Assembly (NCBI GenBank): GCA_963576785.1
Contig: OY756147.1
Span: 2,170,001-2,234,000 of the forward strand
Length of the DNA: 64,000 nt
Source of the DNA: Chlorophyllum brunneum
Taxonomy: Eukaryota > Basidiomycota > Agaricomycetes > Agaricales > Agaricaceae
Reading direction: 5' to 3'
A model generated the notes under the pieces. It was not told where the DNA came from. It was given only the letters and a program-made list of their open reading frames with translations, and made no database searches. The position numbers were made by a program, and so were the translations under genes. Each line of letters opens with the position of its first letter. Within the stretch, counting starts at the first letter, position 1. Shown here in pieces: positions 34,244 to 43,830 of the stretch.

Positions 34244-35875
34244 ATGAAGCACGTCTCAGCCCTCCCGCTTCTTCACCGTCCCGGCACCAGTCTCTCTCTT
34301 CCAATAACCCCCACTCTCCTTCATATACCTGGCATGGCCAAGTCGTATCTCGCCCTCCAACTCTCCAAATCCAGGGATAGCATCCAGTCCGACAAATCCG
34401 TCACCTCTGTGACCAGTCGTGGTGGTGCTTTCGGTCGTTCTGGCCAGTACCTCAAGACCCCCATTCGTCGTTTTTTCTTTAGACTTGAGGTTTTGAAGCC
34501 TAGTACCAGTGGAATTGGGAACAAGCGCGCTCGTGCGGACGACCATGGTTCTGACTATGGACCAACTTTGAATCCTATTGCCGATACCCCTCCACTCTCT
34601 TCTGATATCGCCACCTCTCCCATCACCGAACTTGATACCCCAGACCATGGCCTACGTATTACGCATACTCGTTCTCCTGCTCAACATTACACTTTGCCTG
34701 TTCCATGTGTAGCTCTCCAGAATTCGGACCATAGTATTGACGCTGTCGTCATCAGTACCCTCCTCAAGTTACCCTTCTGCTGTCATGAAGATCTGCTTAC
34801 CATGTCACCGACTCGTGTTATCGAGGTCGCGGAAGAGATGAATGAACGTTTACCTGAGGCTCTTAGGATCGACTTGAGCGAACCGAAGGACCATAGTGAG
34901 GTTAGAAGGGAAGTGGAGAGGTTGGTTGGGATTGTGAAGAAGGCGAATGAGGTACCGGTTCCTGGGGCGCCTTTGAAGAGGGTGAAGAGGTGGGATTTCG
35001 AGAAGGCTCTGGGTGTGGATAGCTTGGACGAATTGGCCATTAGTCCTCCCACCAGTCCTCTGGCTGTTATAAGCGCGACCAGGCGTAGGAGGCGAATTGG
35101 AGAGGCCGACATCACCATGATTATGAGCCCGACAAAGTTGGAGATGTTAAAGGAAGAAGATGAAGATGAGATCGAGTATCCTGAGAAGGAGGAAGATGTA
35201 GGAAAGACCCAGGTTGGCGATGTGGAGAGCGATATGGATGACGATGTTTTTCGCGCTATCAAGAAACGCAGGACTTCTGATTCCTCTGATGAAAACATTG
35301 AGATGATCACGCCCACTATGCGTCGTATCAAGGTTCCCTTGTTATTGAAGAAGCTCTACGACGCGAACAACACCTCTCCTACTCCCCCTCATCGTATCCT
35401 CAGGGTTCGTTCTCAACGCAAGATCTCCTTCGGTGAACCCTCCGCGAATCCTTCCGCAAAGGGCAACAGCAATATCATTGTCAAGACCACTGTCATCGAT
35501 CGCTCCCTCATACATGCTCGCGCTCGTTATCGTGTAGCTCCCAAGTTCGCCCATTCTCAGAATCCGTCTCGTATTGGTAGAGGCCCTGGTCCTTTACAAA
35601 CTTCTACTCCGAAGCTTGCTCAGCGTAGTCGCCAGGACAGGCCGTTCCACGAAGATATCCTCCGAGTTTCTCCCGTTGGTACCTCCCAGAACGCTAGGGG
35701 TTCCACCTCGGCAAAGGTCGAAGATGCTTTCTTCGATTGGAGTTTCGGTGCTAGCAGGATACCCAGGTACAGGAGGTCGAAACGGGGATCCAGGTCTGCG
35801 TTTACTAAAGTGAGCGACTTAATCGCGCTCGACTTTGATGGCAGAAAGGATTTAGATACCAACAAGACCTTTTAA
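34244..35875 (+). CDS. unrecognised protein, nuclear-looking, single exon
   Basis: Open frame of 543 codons from the ATG at 34244; a later in-frame ATG at 34334 (MAKSYLALQLSK) is an equally good start. I recognise no domain. The sequence is low in hydrophobic segments and rich in Ser, Thr, Pro, Lys and Arg. It has several S/TP sites, an acidic block around EEDEDEIEYPEKEED, and basic clusters KKRRTSDSS and TRRRRRIG that could be nuclear localisation signals. It shares no visible motif with its neighbours, and expression or conservation is not proven. Frame length and codon regularity support a real gene. A cell-cycle or chromatin-related disordered protein is a guess. Confidence 0.65.
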   Translation: MKHVSALPLLHRPGTSLSLPITPTLLHIPGMAKSYLALQLSKSRDSIQSDKSVTSVTSRGGAFGRSGQYLKTPIRRFFFRLEVLKPSTSGIGNKRARADDHGSDYGPTLNPIADTPPLSSDIATSPITELDTPDHGLRITHTRSPAQHYTLPVPCVALQNSDHSIDAVVISTLLKLPFCCHEDLLTMSPTRVIEVAEEMNERLPEALRIDLSEPKDHSEVRREVERLVGIVKKANEVPVPGAPLKRVKRWDFEKALGVDSLDELAISPPTSPLAVISATRRRRRIGEADITMIMSPTKLEMLKEEDEDEIEYPEKEEDVGKTQVGDVESDMDDDVFRAIKKRRTSDSSDENIEMITPTMRRIKVPLLLKKLYDANNTSPTPPHRILRVRSQRKISFGEPSANPSAKGNSNIIVKTTVIDRSLIHARARYRVAPKFAHSQNPSRIGRGPGPLQTSTPKLAQRSRQDRPFHEDILRVSPVGTSQNARGSTSAKVEDAFFDWSFGASRIPRYRRSKRGSRSAFTKVSDLIALDFDGRKDLDTNKTF

Positions 35876-36008
35876 TATGACGCAGATGATTATAGTATAC
35901 CATAATATGCACAGACTCTATTACCTTCTATACCTAATCTCGTTTCGACAACTGGCTTCCTCCAGTTGAAACGATCGTAATGATGGTTAAAACAAAAATG
36001 GGTTCATA

Positions 36009-36100
36009 GGGCCTGACCGGGAATTGAACCCGGGACCTCCTCGATATGTCGCTCATCGAGCGTACCCTAACAAGGAATCATACTACTAGACCATCAGGCC
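36009..36100 (-). tRNA. tRNA-Pro (anticodon AGG) with a 20-nt intron
   Basis: The minus strand folds as a cloverleaf. Acceptor GGCCTGA pairs with TCAGGCC, C is the discriminator base, and the T arm is CCGGG-TTCAATT-CCCGG. The anticodon stem TCCTTG/CGAGGA closes the loop TTAGGGT with anticodon AGG. The canonical intron follows position 37 and occupies 36045-36064, leaving a 72-nt mature tRNA. The D loop reads TCTAGTAGTA, where eukaryotic tRNA-Pro usually has GG at positions 18-19, so G18 appears replaced by A. No CCA is encoded, as expected for a eukaryote. Confidence 0.93.
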
Positions 36101-36242
36101 GATACTTTGCACACTATAGATTGTCTTGATCTCTCCTAGGGCGTTGTTCCCTGTGTTTTGCAAGCAATTGCTAAAAAAACACCCCATCTGCTCAACAGAA
36201 TAGGCACACATTTACAAGTTTATTTTCTGCATATTTAGGTTT

Positions 36243-38437
36243 TCAAGAGACAACTTCCGTCATTAAATCTACCGGCCACTTCGCTATATCAGTACCATTC
36301 GGTCTTGAGCCCACGTTATACCCTAAACGAACCACACCGCCTTCGAACTTGAGAACTGGTCTCGAGGTTCTCACATCGACACCTAACGCGCCATTCTTCC
36401 TAATTTCGAAATACTTCTCATCATATATGGGGGTGTTGTGCTCGTGTAGCATCTTCAGATACTTGGGAATGGTAATGGGCATGCTGTCTGTGCACTTGAG
36501 GACGAAACGGCCATATCGGGACCTGAGATCATCCCATATCTCGGGAGGATAGACGCCACAGGATGAGGTGAGCCAATGGGAGTAGTAGTTCAGCGCAATC
36601 TGTGACACAGGGTGAGCTGGGGTTGGACTAGGGGTGGGGTTTGTGCTTACGTCGACAACATATGACCCTCCTTTTTCTGCTCGTTCGAGGATGGCGTGGA
36701 GAATGCCAGCTGCTCCAGCGATGCCAGTGCTTCTGGGAGGTAAACACATGAGTGACCCAAATATGGGTCCGTGCTTACCAGAAATCGGAATTGGGAAAGA
36801 CAGGTGTTACTGGTTCATCAACGCCCATAGCACGCCCGAATTCAAGCGAAACACCAGTGTTCTATAGGGATCGTCAGTGATCACCGATGTATCACAAGTA
36901 CTTCACGCACTGCATCACTAATTTGTTGCCAGCCGGAACGATGAGCCCAAGGTCCATTCCATCCCTTCAGTGATTTAGCAATGACGCCAGGCCACTTTGG
37001 ACGGGAAGAATACTTACGTAGCAGTTTTCGTGAGCATAGATTATTCCCTTCTTCCGTTCCTTCACCATTTCTAGTATATCCTCCTTCCCAAATCCCCACT
37101 TCTTCATCACATTTGGTCGGTATCCGTCAACAACAACATCCGCCTCCATTATCAGATCTCGCAATTTCTTTCGATCATGTTCCTTTCTCAAATCCAGGTG
37201 CGCATTCCATTTTCCCCATCCGAGGTCTAGCTGAAGCAGTGACATATCCGTAATATGCGGAGCAGTGATTCGCATGACGCTAGCGCCCATCTCGGCAAGT
37301 TCGCGAACAATAGTTGGAGAAGCAATTATACGCGTCAAATCGACAATCTTAAGTCCAAATAACGGACGAGCCGGTGATGTGTGTTCTGGCACATCGTCCC
37401 ACCAAATTGGAGGCTGGCTTGGACTCGGATGATGATGGATTTCGTAAAGTCCAACATGGGCGTTAGCCTTGCCATGTGGGGAGTTACGATACTCTTCGAC
37501 CGTGTTACAGATAGTCCCAGCTTGACGGTACTTTTCGTTCATCAGAATATCGAGTTCTTCTGCTGAATGCTTGAACACTTCCCGGGCTATGGCGTCACAA
37601 GCCGCCCCGAACGATGGTAAGTTTAATTCCTTCTCGCGGTCGATCCTAAGAGCTGCCTGCGTTGGACCTGCATCCATACTAGCTGAAAAACAGAGAGATG
37701 GGACAACAATTAGGACATTGAATATAAATTTATAGTTTACCATGAACATGATAGTATTTCCCATCTCCCAGTTTGTAGATGTTGGTGGTGGCAATGTCAA
37801 TGAGAGGAGTAGAGGGCTCTAGGAGGCGGTGGATGTCGCAGTTGGGGAAATACTTCTCGTAGCCCGCTAAATCGTCTCCCATTCCAGTAGATACCTTTGC
37901 GCCCTCTGGGTCGATCACAACAAACGGGTGGACGGGTGACATGATAAATATCTGAGAATGGTCCCTAGAAAGCACATGTGAGTCAAGAGCACGAACTCCG
38001 GTGGCTTGAACCCACGTATCGACTTCGATCTTCTGGTAGGGGATCCCATACTTCTTGTGGAGTAATACATTCAGCATGGCACCTTGAAAACCTTTGAGAG
38101 ATGATACACTCTCTGCGAAGCGCCAGTTGGTGGGAACGAATGGAAGCCGGGTCCCAGAGAATGAGATATAGTTCGCTGCATCCTCAATGTCGGGAGGAAG
38201 AGTAGATTTATGCAGAGGATTGTGAAGTATGCCGTCCCAGAGGACCTTTGTTGATTCCTGCTGTACGGAATATGTCTCGACGGCACTCATTGGTAAGCGC
38301 GGACGGAGTGTCGTGGGTAGAAAGAGAGTGGGTTGAGATCGTGTGAACGCCACCGCCCCGGCGGTGCCAGATGGGGGAGGATTGTTGTTAGAAAGTAAAC
38401 CATCTAACCTTCCCTCAATGGGGTTTTCGGAGCTCAT
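36243..38437 (-). CDS. CoA-transferase family III (CaiB/BaiF-like)
   Basis: Class III CoA-transferases move CoA between carboxylic acids. The protein begins at the ATG at 38437 with a disordered N-terminus, and an N-terminal half contains SLKGFQGAMLNVLLHKKYG. A second half has LFGLKIVDLTRIIASPTIVRELAEMGA, DLRKEHDRKKLRDLI, ADVVVDGYRPNVMKKWGFG, then YGWNGPWAHRSGWQQISDAV across an intron, STGIAGAAGILHAI, and the end PVDLMTEVV. These are the usual CaiB blocks (here GPWAxRxGxQ). Introns fit at about 37684-37738, 36963-37018, 36854-36902, 36732-36778 and 36603-36652. Where a catalytic Asp is expected after VVDVAL the sequence reads NYY, so activity is uncertain. The substrate is unknown. Confidence 0.85.
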
Positions 38438-38993
38438 TCAATGATATCCTTATTCGGCGACTAGTCACGAGTCTAGCTAGGATGCAGTGGCGCAAGATAT
38501 AATGCGCTGCAGGTAAAGAGTAACAGACTAATGCAAATCCCTGAATAAGAAAGAGCACCCAGTATACAAAATACTTTCCCAACCTTTCAAGCACCTCGAT
38601 ATCATGCTCCTTATGCATCACTCCGTATCGCGTTATCCCTCCGGCTCAGTCGGGTAAACTATCATTCAACGTCCCCGCAGTGGACGCGTCCACCGACAAC
38701 GTAGAGTTGAGTTGGGGCGGTTTCTCACTCGCTCTCTGCGTTCATTTTTACCCAAGATCCACAGCAACGATATGAACAACTCTCGGCGTTCGAACACGCT
38801 TCTCTCCCCATACACGCTTCCCTTCCCTACAATATCTATGCTATGCGCAATGCGTATTCATCCCTCGAATCTTTTGACGGCATTAAACGCCACTACCCTC
38901 TCTACGCACACTTAAGTTTTCGGAGCCAGGAAAACCTCCATGGGCAATGACCTACAGCATTTTTAATACCAAGTATAGTAAACATCCACGCAA
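38438..38993. other. intergenic between two minus-strand genes
   Basis: Contains the promoter side of the CoA-transferase gene and the 3' side of the F-box gene. Only short frames; no motif recognised. Confidence 0.5.
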
Positions 38994-40259
38994 TCACGCA
39001 TCAAGTTGTATCTCGAGTATATCTCTATCTAGTGGGAAATCGTTAGTATACCTATCATATAGCAAAGCATCAACCCAACCAACGAAATATCCTTTGCCTT
39101 GGTCTAAATTGGCTAAGTTCAGCTTGGCCAATTTACCACCCACTTGCGTTCCATTAAATGTATCAACAACACGTTGCAGCCCGGCTTCGGCATCCAAATA
39201 CACATTGACGGTCCGAGACGTGATTGCAACTTGCAATATGCGGAGTGCAAGAACATTGTGGTGGCGCAGGAAAGCCAATAAACTGTCAGATGATTCCACT
39301 ATCGATTCAATCTTCAAAAACTCTATGGAAGGTGCCCAAAGATGAATGGTATGAACCCAGTTGGAAAGGCTCAATCCACTGAGCTTGAGGATGCGCAGAT
39401 TGGGAAAACGGATATGATGAAGTAGAGTGTGATAGACATTTAGAGTTAGTGAGATTTCGAGGATTTGTAAGTTCTGGAGGGAAGTTATCGAAGGAATGCT
39501 AGTGGGAAGTGGCGTGGGGACGGTCTCACGCACAGAGGATAAAGAAATTCGAGTCGCCGATGTACAGCGACTCATGAGCTTGACCACCTCACACGCTGTC
39601 GTCGGAGATATTATCTCAACACGTACAAGTTGGTCAAGCCATGGTGGCGCGTAGCTGTGATGGAGGAATAATTCCATGGAGGTGAGGTAGTTTGTAGACC
39701 ATGTGAAGCGATGTAAAACTCGACTGGAAATGGACTTGAGTTGTCGTACCACAATCCCGTGGTCATGACGATCCCTATTCGCTAGCATATGAATCTCCAC
39801 ATCTTCCAACCGGTGTGCTCTCGATAGTCGCAGCGCCTGGAATCCAAGTAGCAACCCCTGTGACATATCCAACCGCAAGCGCCTGCAGCGAGAGATGTGT
39901 AGGTTGATCATGTGGAGTACTTCTGTCCGTAAGCCGAGCTCGCTAGGAGTCCAATTACAAGGACAAATGTCATGTAATGAAACCTCGAGCCCAGCTGTTC
40001 CTGACCTCGTTAACCATTTCTGGAGAACAGAATCGGGTAGTATGTGAAAAGGAAACATTTTGTAGATGGAAGACCAGAATTGAGGAGCGGAGGTAGCGAC
40101 ACTTTCCCAGTGACGACAAACAAGGCGCAAAGCTGTCAAAGCACGATGACGATGTTTTTGTAGTATGGTGGACTGGCCATGCTTGGGTGCGACTGGTAGG
40201 ACAACATCGAAAATTTGGAGGAGAATGTCACTGGGACAAGTGTCGAAACTCGGGGGCAT
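38994..40259 (-). CDS. F-box protein with LRR-like C-terminal region
   Basis: Single exon. I place the start at the ATG at 40259 (MPPSFDTCPSDILLQIF) because the F-box begins there; an upstream in-frame ATG at 40340 would add 27 residues. The F-box is PSDILLQIFDVVLP with ALRLVCRHWESVATSAPQFW. About 350 residues with irregular leucine-rich repeats follow (LQNLQILEISLTLN, FPNLRILKLSGLSLSNW). It ends shortly after YFVGWVDALLYDRY, a GWVD-type ending also seen in the F-box proteins at 12627 and 49458. An SCF substrate adaptor role is expected from the family; the target is unknown. Confidence 0.88.
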   Translation of the reverse strand: MPPSFDTCPSDILLQIFDVVLPVAPKHGQSTILQKHRHRALTALRLVCRHWESVATSAPQFWSSIYKMFPFHILPDSVLQKWLTRSGTAGLEVSLHDICPCNWTPSELGLRTEVLHMINLHISRCRRLRLDMSQGLLLGFQALRLSRAHRLEDVEIHMLANRDRHDHGIVVRQLKSISSRVLHRFTWSTNYLTSMELFLHHSYAPPWLDQLVRVEIISPTTACEVVKLMSRCTSATRISLSSVRETVPTPLPTSIPSITSLQNLQILEISLTLNVYHTLLHHIRFPNLRILKLSGLSLSNWVHTIHLWAPSIEFLKIESIVESSDSLLAFLRHHNVLALRILQVAITSRTVNVYLDAEAGLQRVVDTFNGTQVGGKLAKLNLANLDQGKGYFVGWVDALLYDRYTNDFPLDRDILEIQLDA

Positions 40260-41318
40260 GAAGGCTCTGTCCCCAGGCTCCACTGGAAGGTTATGAAGGC
40301 TTCTTAAGCACCGAAGATATACATATATATGGACACACATGTGTAAGTAATGTCATTTACACTTGTGCATGGGAATGTGCCTTCCTACATTACCCATGAC
40401 ACGGTGATCTACACATTGATGTTAATTGAATCAGAATCGATGGCAACGCTGATGGAGAACCAGATCGCGGTAAATGATCATCGTATCAACTTGAAGGGTT
40501 GTATCAACACCTGTTAAAAACCTCCTTGCAGGCTCGTTAAACCGCATAATTTGAATGACTTATCTTAGTACCTGGGAATTGACTTTCCATGCTCTGCATG
40601 CTATCTAACCCAGGAACCAAAGCGGCGCAGGACCCGCCGTAAAACGGTGTGATTCACATTCACTGGTTACGCAACTCGACCAACTGTCAACATGTCAACC
40701 GTTCAGGGGCCCCCTCTCATGCCGAATCACCATGTGGCTACCATATCACTCACCCTTAGTCACTGGCGGCTCAAAATACGCCACTGGGCCAGTTGTGCGT
40801 CCACCACCTGTGCACACACACACGCCTTGTCACTGTGGTTTCCATACCTTTTGATCCTATCATGCAGTTCGGATACTGTACATCTCTAGAGTTTGAGTAC
40901 GCGGGAAGTCCGTGTCATGAGCATTTCGTTCTGACATTATCATCCAGGGAGGGGGAACCGCCCTTCTCTGCCCCGGTGACAAGATTCCTGTGATTGTCAG
41001 CAAAGCTTCATATCAGTGCGAATCCTTCATTAAAGTCCCATCTGTCGTTATAGCTTTCAAACGTAAGTTATGATCTCAGCGGCGGGAAGAGATTAGGCGA
41101 ATCAGTCAAGAACCCATGACAGATGCTGGAGCCCTTTCGTGAGGGTGTACGGATGACGATAAGTCAGCAGGCGAACAAACGATTGCATGGCTGTTCAGAC
41201 AACGAGACCAACATACATCATGGGAATAGTCTACATACACAGGAACGCTGGAAAGGGAAAATGTCATTGTCTTTGGGTAATTCGATAGAACAAATTCTCA
41301 GAATTTTCCTACAACGTT
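40260..41318. other. 1-kb intergenic region
   Basis: No gene recognised on either strand. It lies between the 5' end of the F-box gene and the 3' end of the ECM14-like gene. Confidence 0.5.
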
Positions 41319-43218
41319 TCATAAACACGAGCAGATGATATAAGGAAAAGAGTCCTCACGTCTGATATGGGTTGGAATGAATTTGCAAAGGTATTCAATC
41401 ATTTTGGCCGTTTCTTCGCCAACCGGCCGAATCCAACTTTCAGGTAAGGAGAATCCATACTACGTAATTCAGCCAACCAACCCAGAGAAAAAAATAGGAA
41501 TCTCACGGTGCCCGTATCTCTGAGATGAGCGACATAGGAGAACTTGATGTGGGCTACTTTATACATCCAATCGACAATGTTTCCAGGAGCGGGATAAAGG
41601 AGATCACAGAGACCACCAGTCTAAAGGAACGTGATAAGTCAACTGAATGAAAGAGAAGTCCAAATTGGGTTACCTGGAAATATACTCCATGTACTGATCT
41701 CAACGCCCCAGTTGCACCAGTTGCAGCTTCAATCTGATCCTCAGCATCCTTGGGTAGCTTGTTACAAGTGTAAGAGAAAGGAGCGGAAACTAATAATAAT
41801 AAGTTCAGGGGAATAGCGCGGGGTGGAACTTATACGTACGCATTTGTCCATAATTGCGTAGATCCATGAATCCGACAAGGTTAGGCAAAGTGGTAATAAA
41901 GTTTGCGATATTGTTGACCTCCGGAGCTTCAAAGGGTCGATGACCAGGATACCAATGCGAGCATGGATCAATAGGTTCTTTGGGGTCGAAGTTGCTAGAG
42001 CCATTTAGCATCGGAACATCTCCCACTCTAGGCTTCCACTTGTATCCCTACAAAGGAAAACCCGCATCAACTGGGAAGAAGATTCCTGATGCCTGATCAA
42101 AAGAGCTTACCCAATTCCTAGTTATTCATATCAAGCGATCAGAACGCCAAGAGTGAGCGAAAAGCGGTCAAAGCTTAAATGATAAGCGCACCTGTTCATA
42201 TCCACACCGACGCACTTCAAGTGAGGTCCAATGATCTGGCGGTTCTTGTACCTGCATCACATCAGGTCTTCGAATGACGAAAGAACGGAGTCAAATGCAC
42301 CAGTATCGGTCCGCCTCCCAAGTGTACGCGTACCCATCTGGATTGGGGACCGGAACGATATGGAAATCCTACGTCGTACTTAAGATAGAATTTGGTCGTG
42401 TGACAGAGTAGGGAACGTACGAAATTGTCGAGAAGGTGTCTAAGTGAGTGGGGCTCGGATGGATCGGCAACGAGGGCGTGTGCAAGGTATGTTGATGCCG
42501 CAGTTGCAACCCACTATCCACCATTATCATTAAAGTACTACATGGGAAGAACAAGACTACACATACCTCACGTGCATGTTGTGCACCACCAACCACGAAT
42601 CCTAACTTTCCAGGTCCTGGGAGTGGACGTAAAGTTGAGTTGACCGGGGCTGAGAAAGTCATAGCAAGCATCTCCCGTCCCTCCCCGCTATGCCCTATAT
42701 TGGTAAGCTTGACAGTGTCTGGATGAAGTTCTGCAAGTTCTTGCATAAATTGCACAATTTCGTATAAGGGGTGATAATGCTCATGGTATTTGGAATCGGC
42801 GAAGAACTCCAGTCTCCAATCGGCAGGAGTGGTGAGTTTAATTTGACTTGGTGGCGCCTCAATAATAGAATGCGTGTGTGGAATGTTGATGAGTTCAGCT
42901 GGTAGACTCTGGTCGTGAAATGAAGTATAGATGTCAATGTGAGAGTTGGTTAATTGCCAGATGTCCACTCCGTTATCCTGCAAGATCGACTTGTCTGTAT
43001 AAGTACAAATAATAATACGAAGTACATACAAACGCAGAACGCAGAACTTGTTCCCTCTGTTGGTCATGGCTGAACCCGAATCGCCTGAGAATCCCAACGC
43101 CGTGAGTCCTTTGGTTAGCCTGTTCGTCGAAAACGACCTGATCGCCAGCGAGGACGAGTAAAGATATGAACAGAATGGGATATATTATAGCAAGGGACTT
43201 GATAAATCCTGGAGGCAT
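41319..43218 (-). CDS. ECM14: ECM14-type M14 pseudo-carboxypeptidase
   Basis: Secreted relative of zinc carboxypeptidases, linked in yeast to cell-wall function (ECM14). The start at 43218 gives a hydrophobic signal sequence. A propeptide-like part is followed by the M14 fold: YHPLYEIVQFMQEL, the zinc motif GGAQHAREW (His and Glu present), VPNPDGYAYTW, WYKNRQ..CVGVDMNRNWGYKW, DPCSHWYPGHRPFEAPE, PFSYTC and GGLCDLLYPAPGNIVDW. The third zinc ligand is lost: DLRNYGQ replaces DLHSYGQ. The catalytic Glu before LRDTG is His (AHLRDTGTYGF). ECM14 proteins are known pseudo-peptidases, so this agrees. Many short introns are present, including a 7-nt microexon at 42111-42117 (Arg-Asn-Trp codons). All joins keep frame. 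Confidence 0.9.
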
Positions 43219-43830
43219 ATCCGTGGACGGGAATGGTGGTAGTCCTGGGCAAGAAGCAAAGGAGGCTACTATATTGATTATGTAAATCGCATGTTTATTT
43301 GGATCCGATGTCTTTTTTTGCCGAGGTCTCGTGCATCATGGTCCCTTCGACTCAAACACCACGAATAGCCAGTATAGCTATGATAATACTGACAATGACA
43401 AATTTGTCGAGTCCAACTAAGTGATACACGTATGGATAAGATCAAGCTCAGTTACGACGTCGGATTTATGGCGGTCCTAACTTTAAAAAACAAAACAAGC
43501 CGATTCAACTGGTACTTTTGTCTTCAACCTTGTATGTATTAAACTTCCCTGAGCAGTCATCGATCATCAATTATGGAAGCTTATTTCCTCCATCTAGAAC
43601 CTTCCGAAATTCGTTATCTGTGATTCTGATTTTCCTCGCCGACAATAATAACTTAGTACAACAACACAAGAACTCCATTTTTCATCTTCTAACACCGGAA
43701 ATTTCCTTTTAGCGAGTATCAGCATCCCTTTCGTTAACTGGGCGTGGGCCAAGGGGTCTAAATTGAATGAGTATACGAGCGCGAACCAGGATAGCCCAAG
43801 GTGTATTGCCTCTGAAATTACACATCATAC
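43219..43830. other. intergenic, AT-rich
   Basis: Lies between the start of the ECM14-like gene and the 3' end of the broken DUF4246 gene. No gene recognised. Confidence 0.5.

Noticed and set aside
34783..35331. 182-codon open frame on the minus strand
   Set aside because: It is the antisense shadow of the 34244-35875 gene, with serine/isoleucine-rich low-complexity content.
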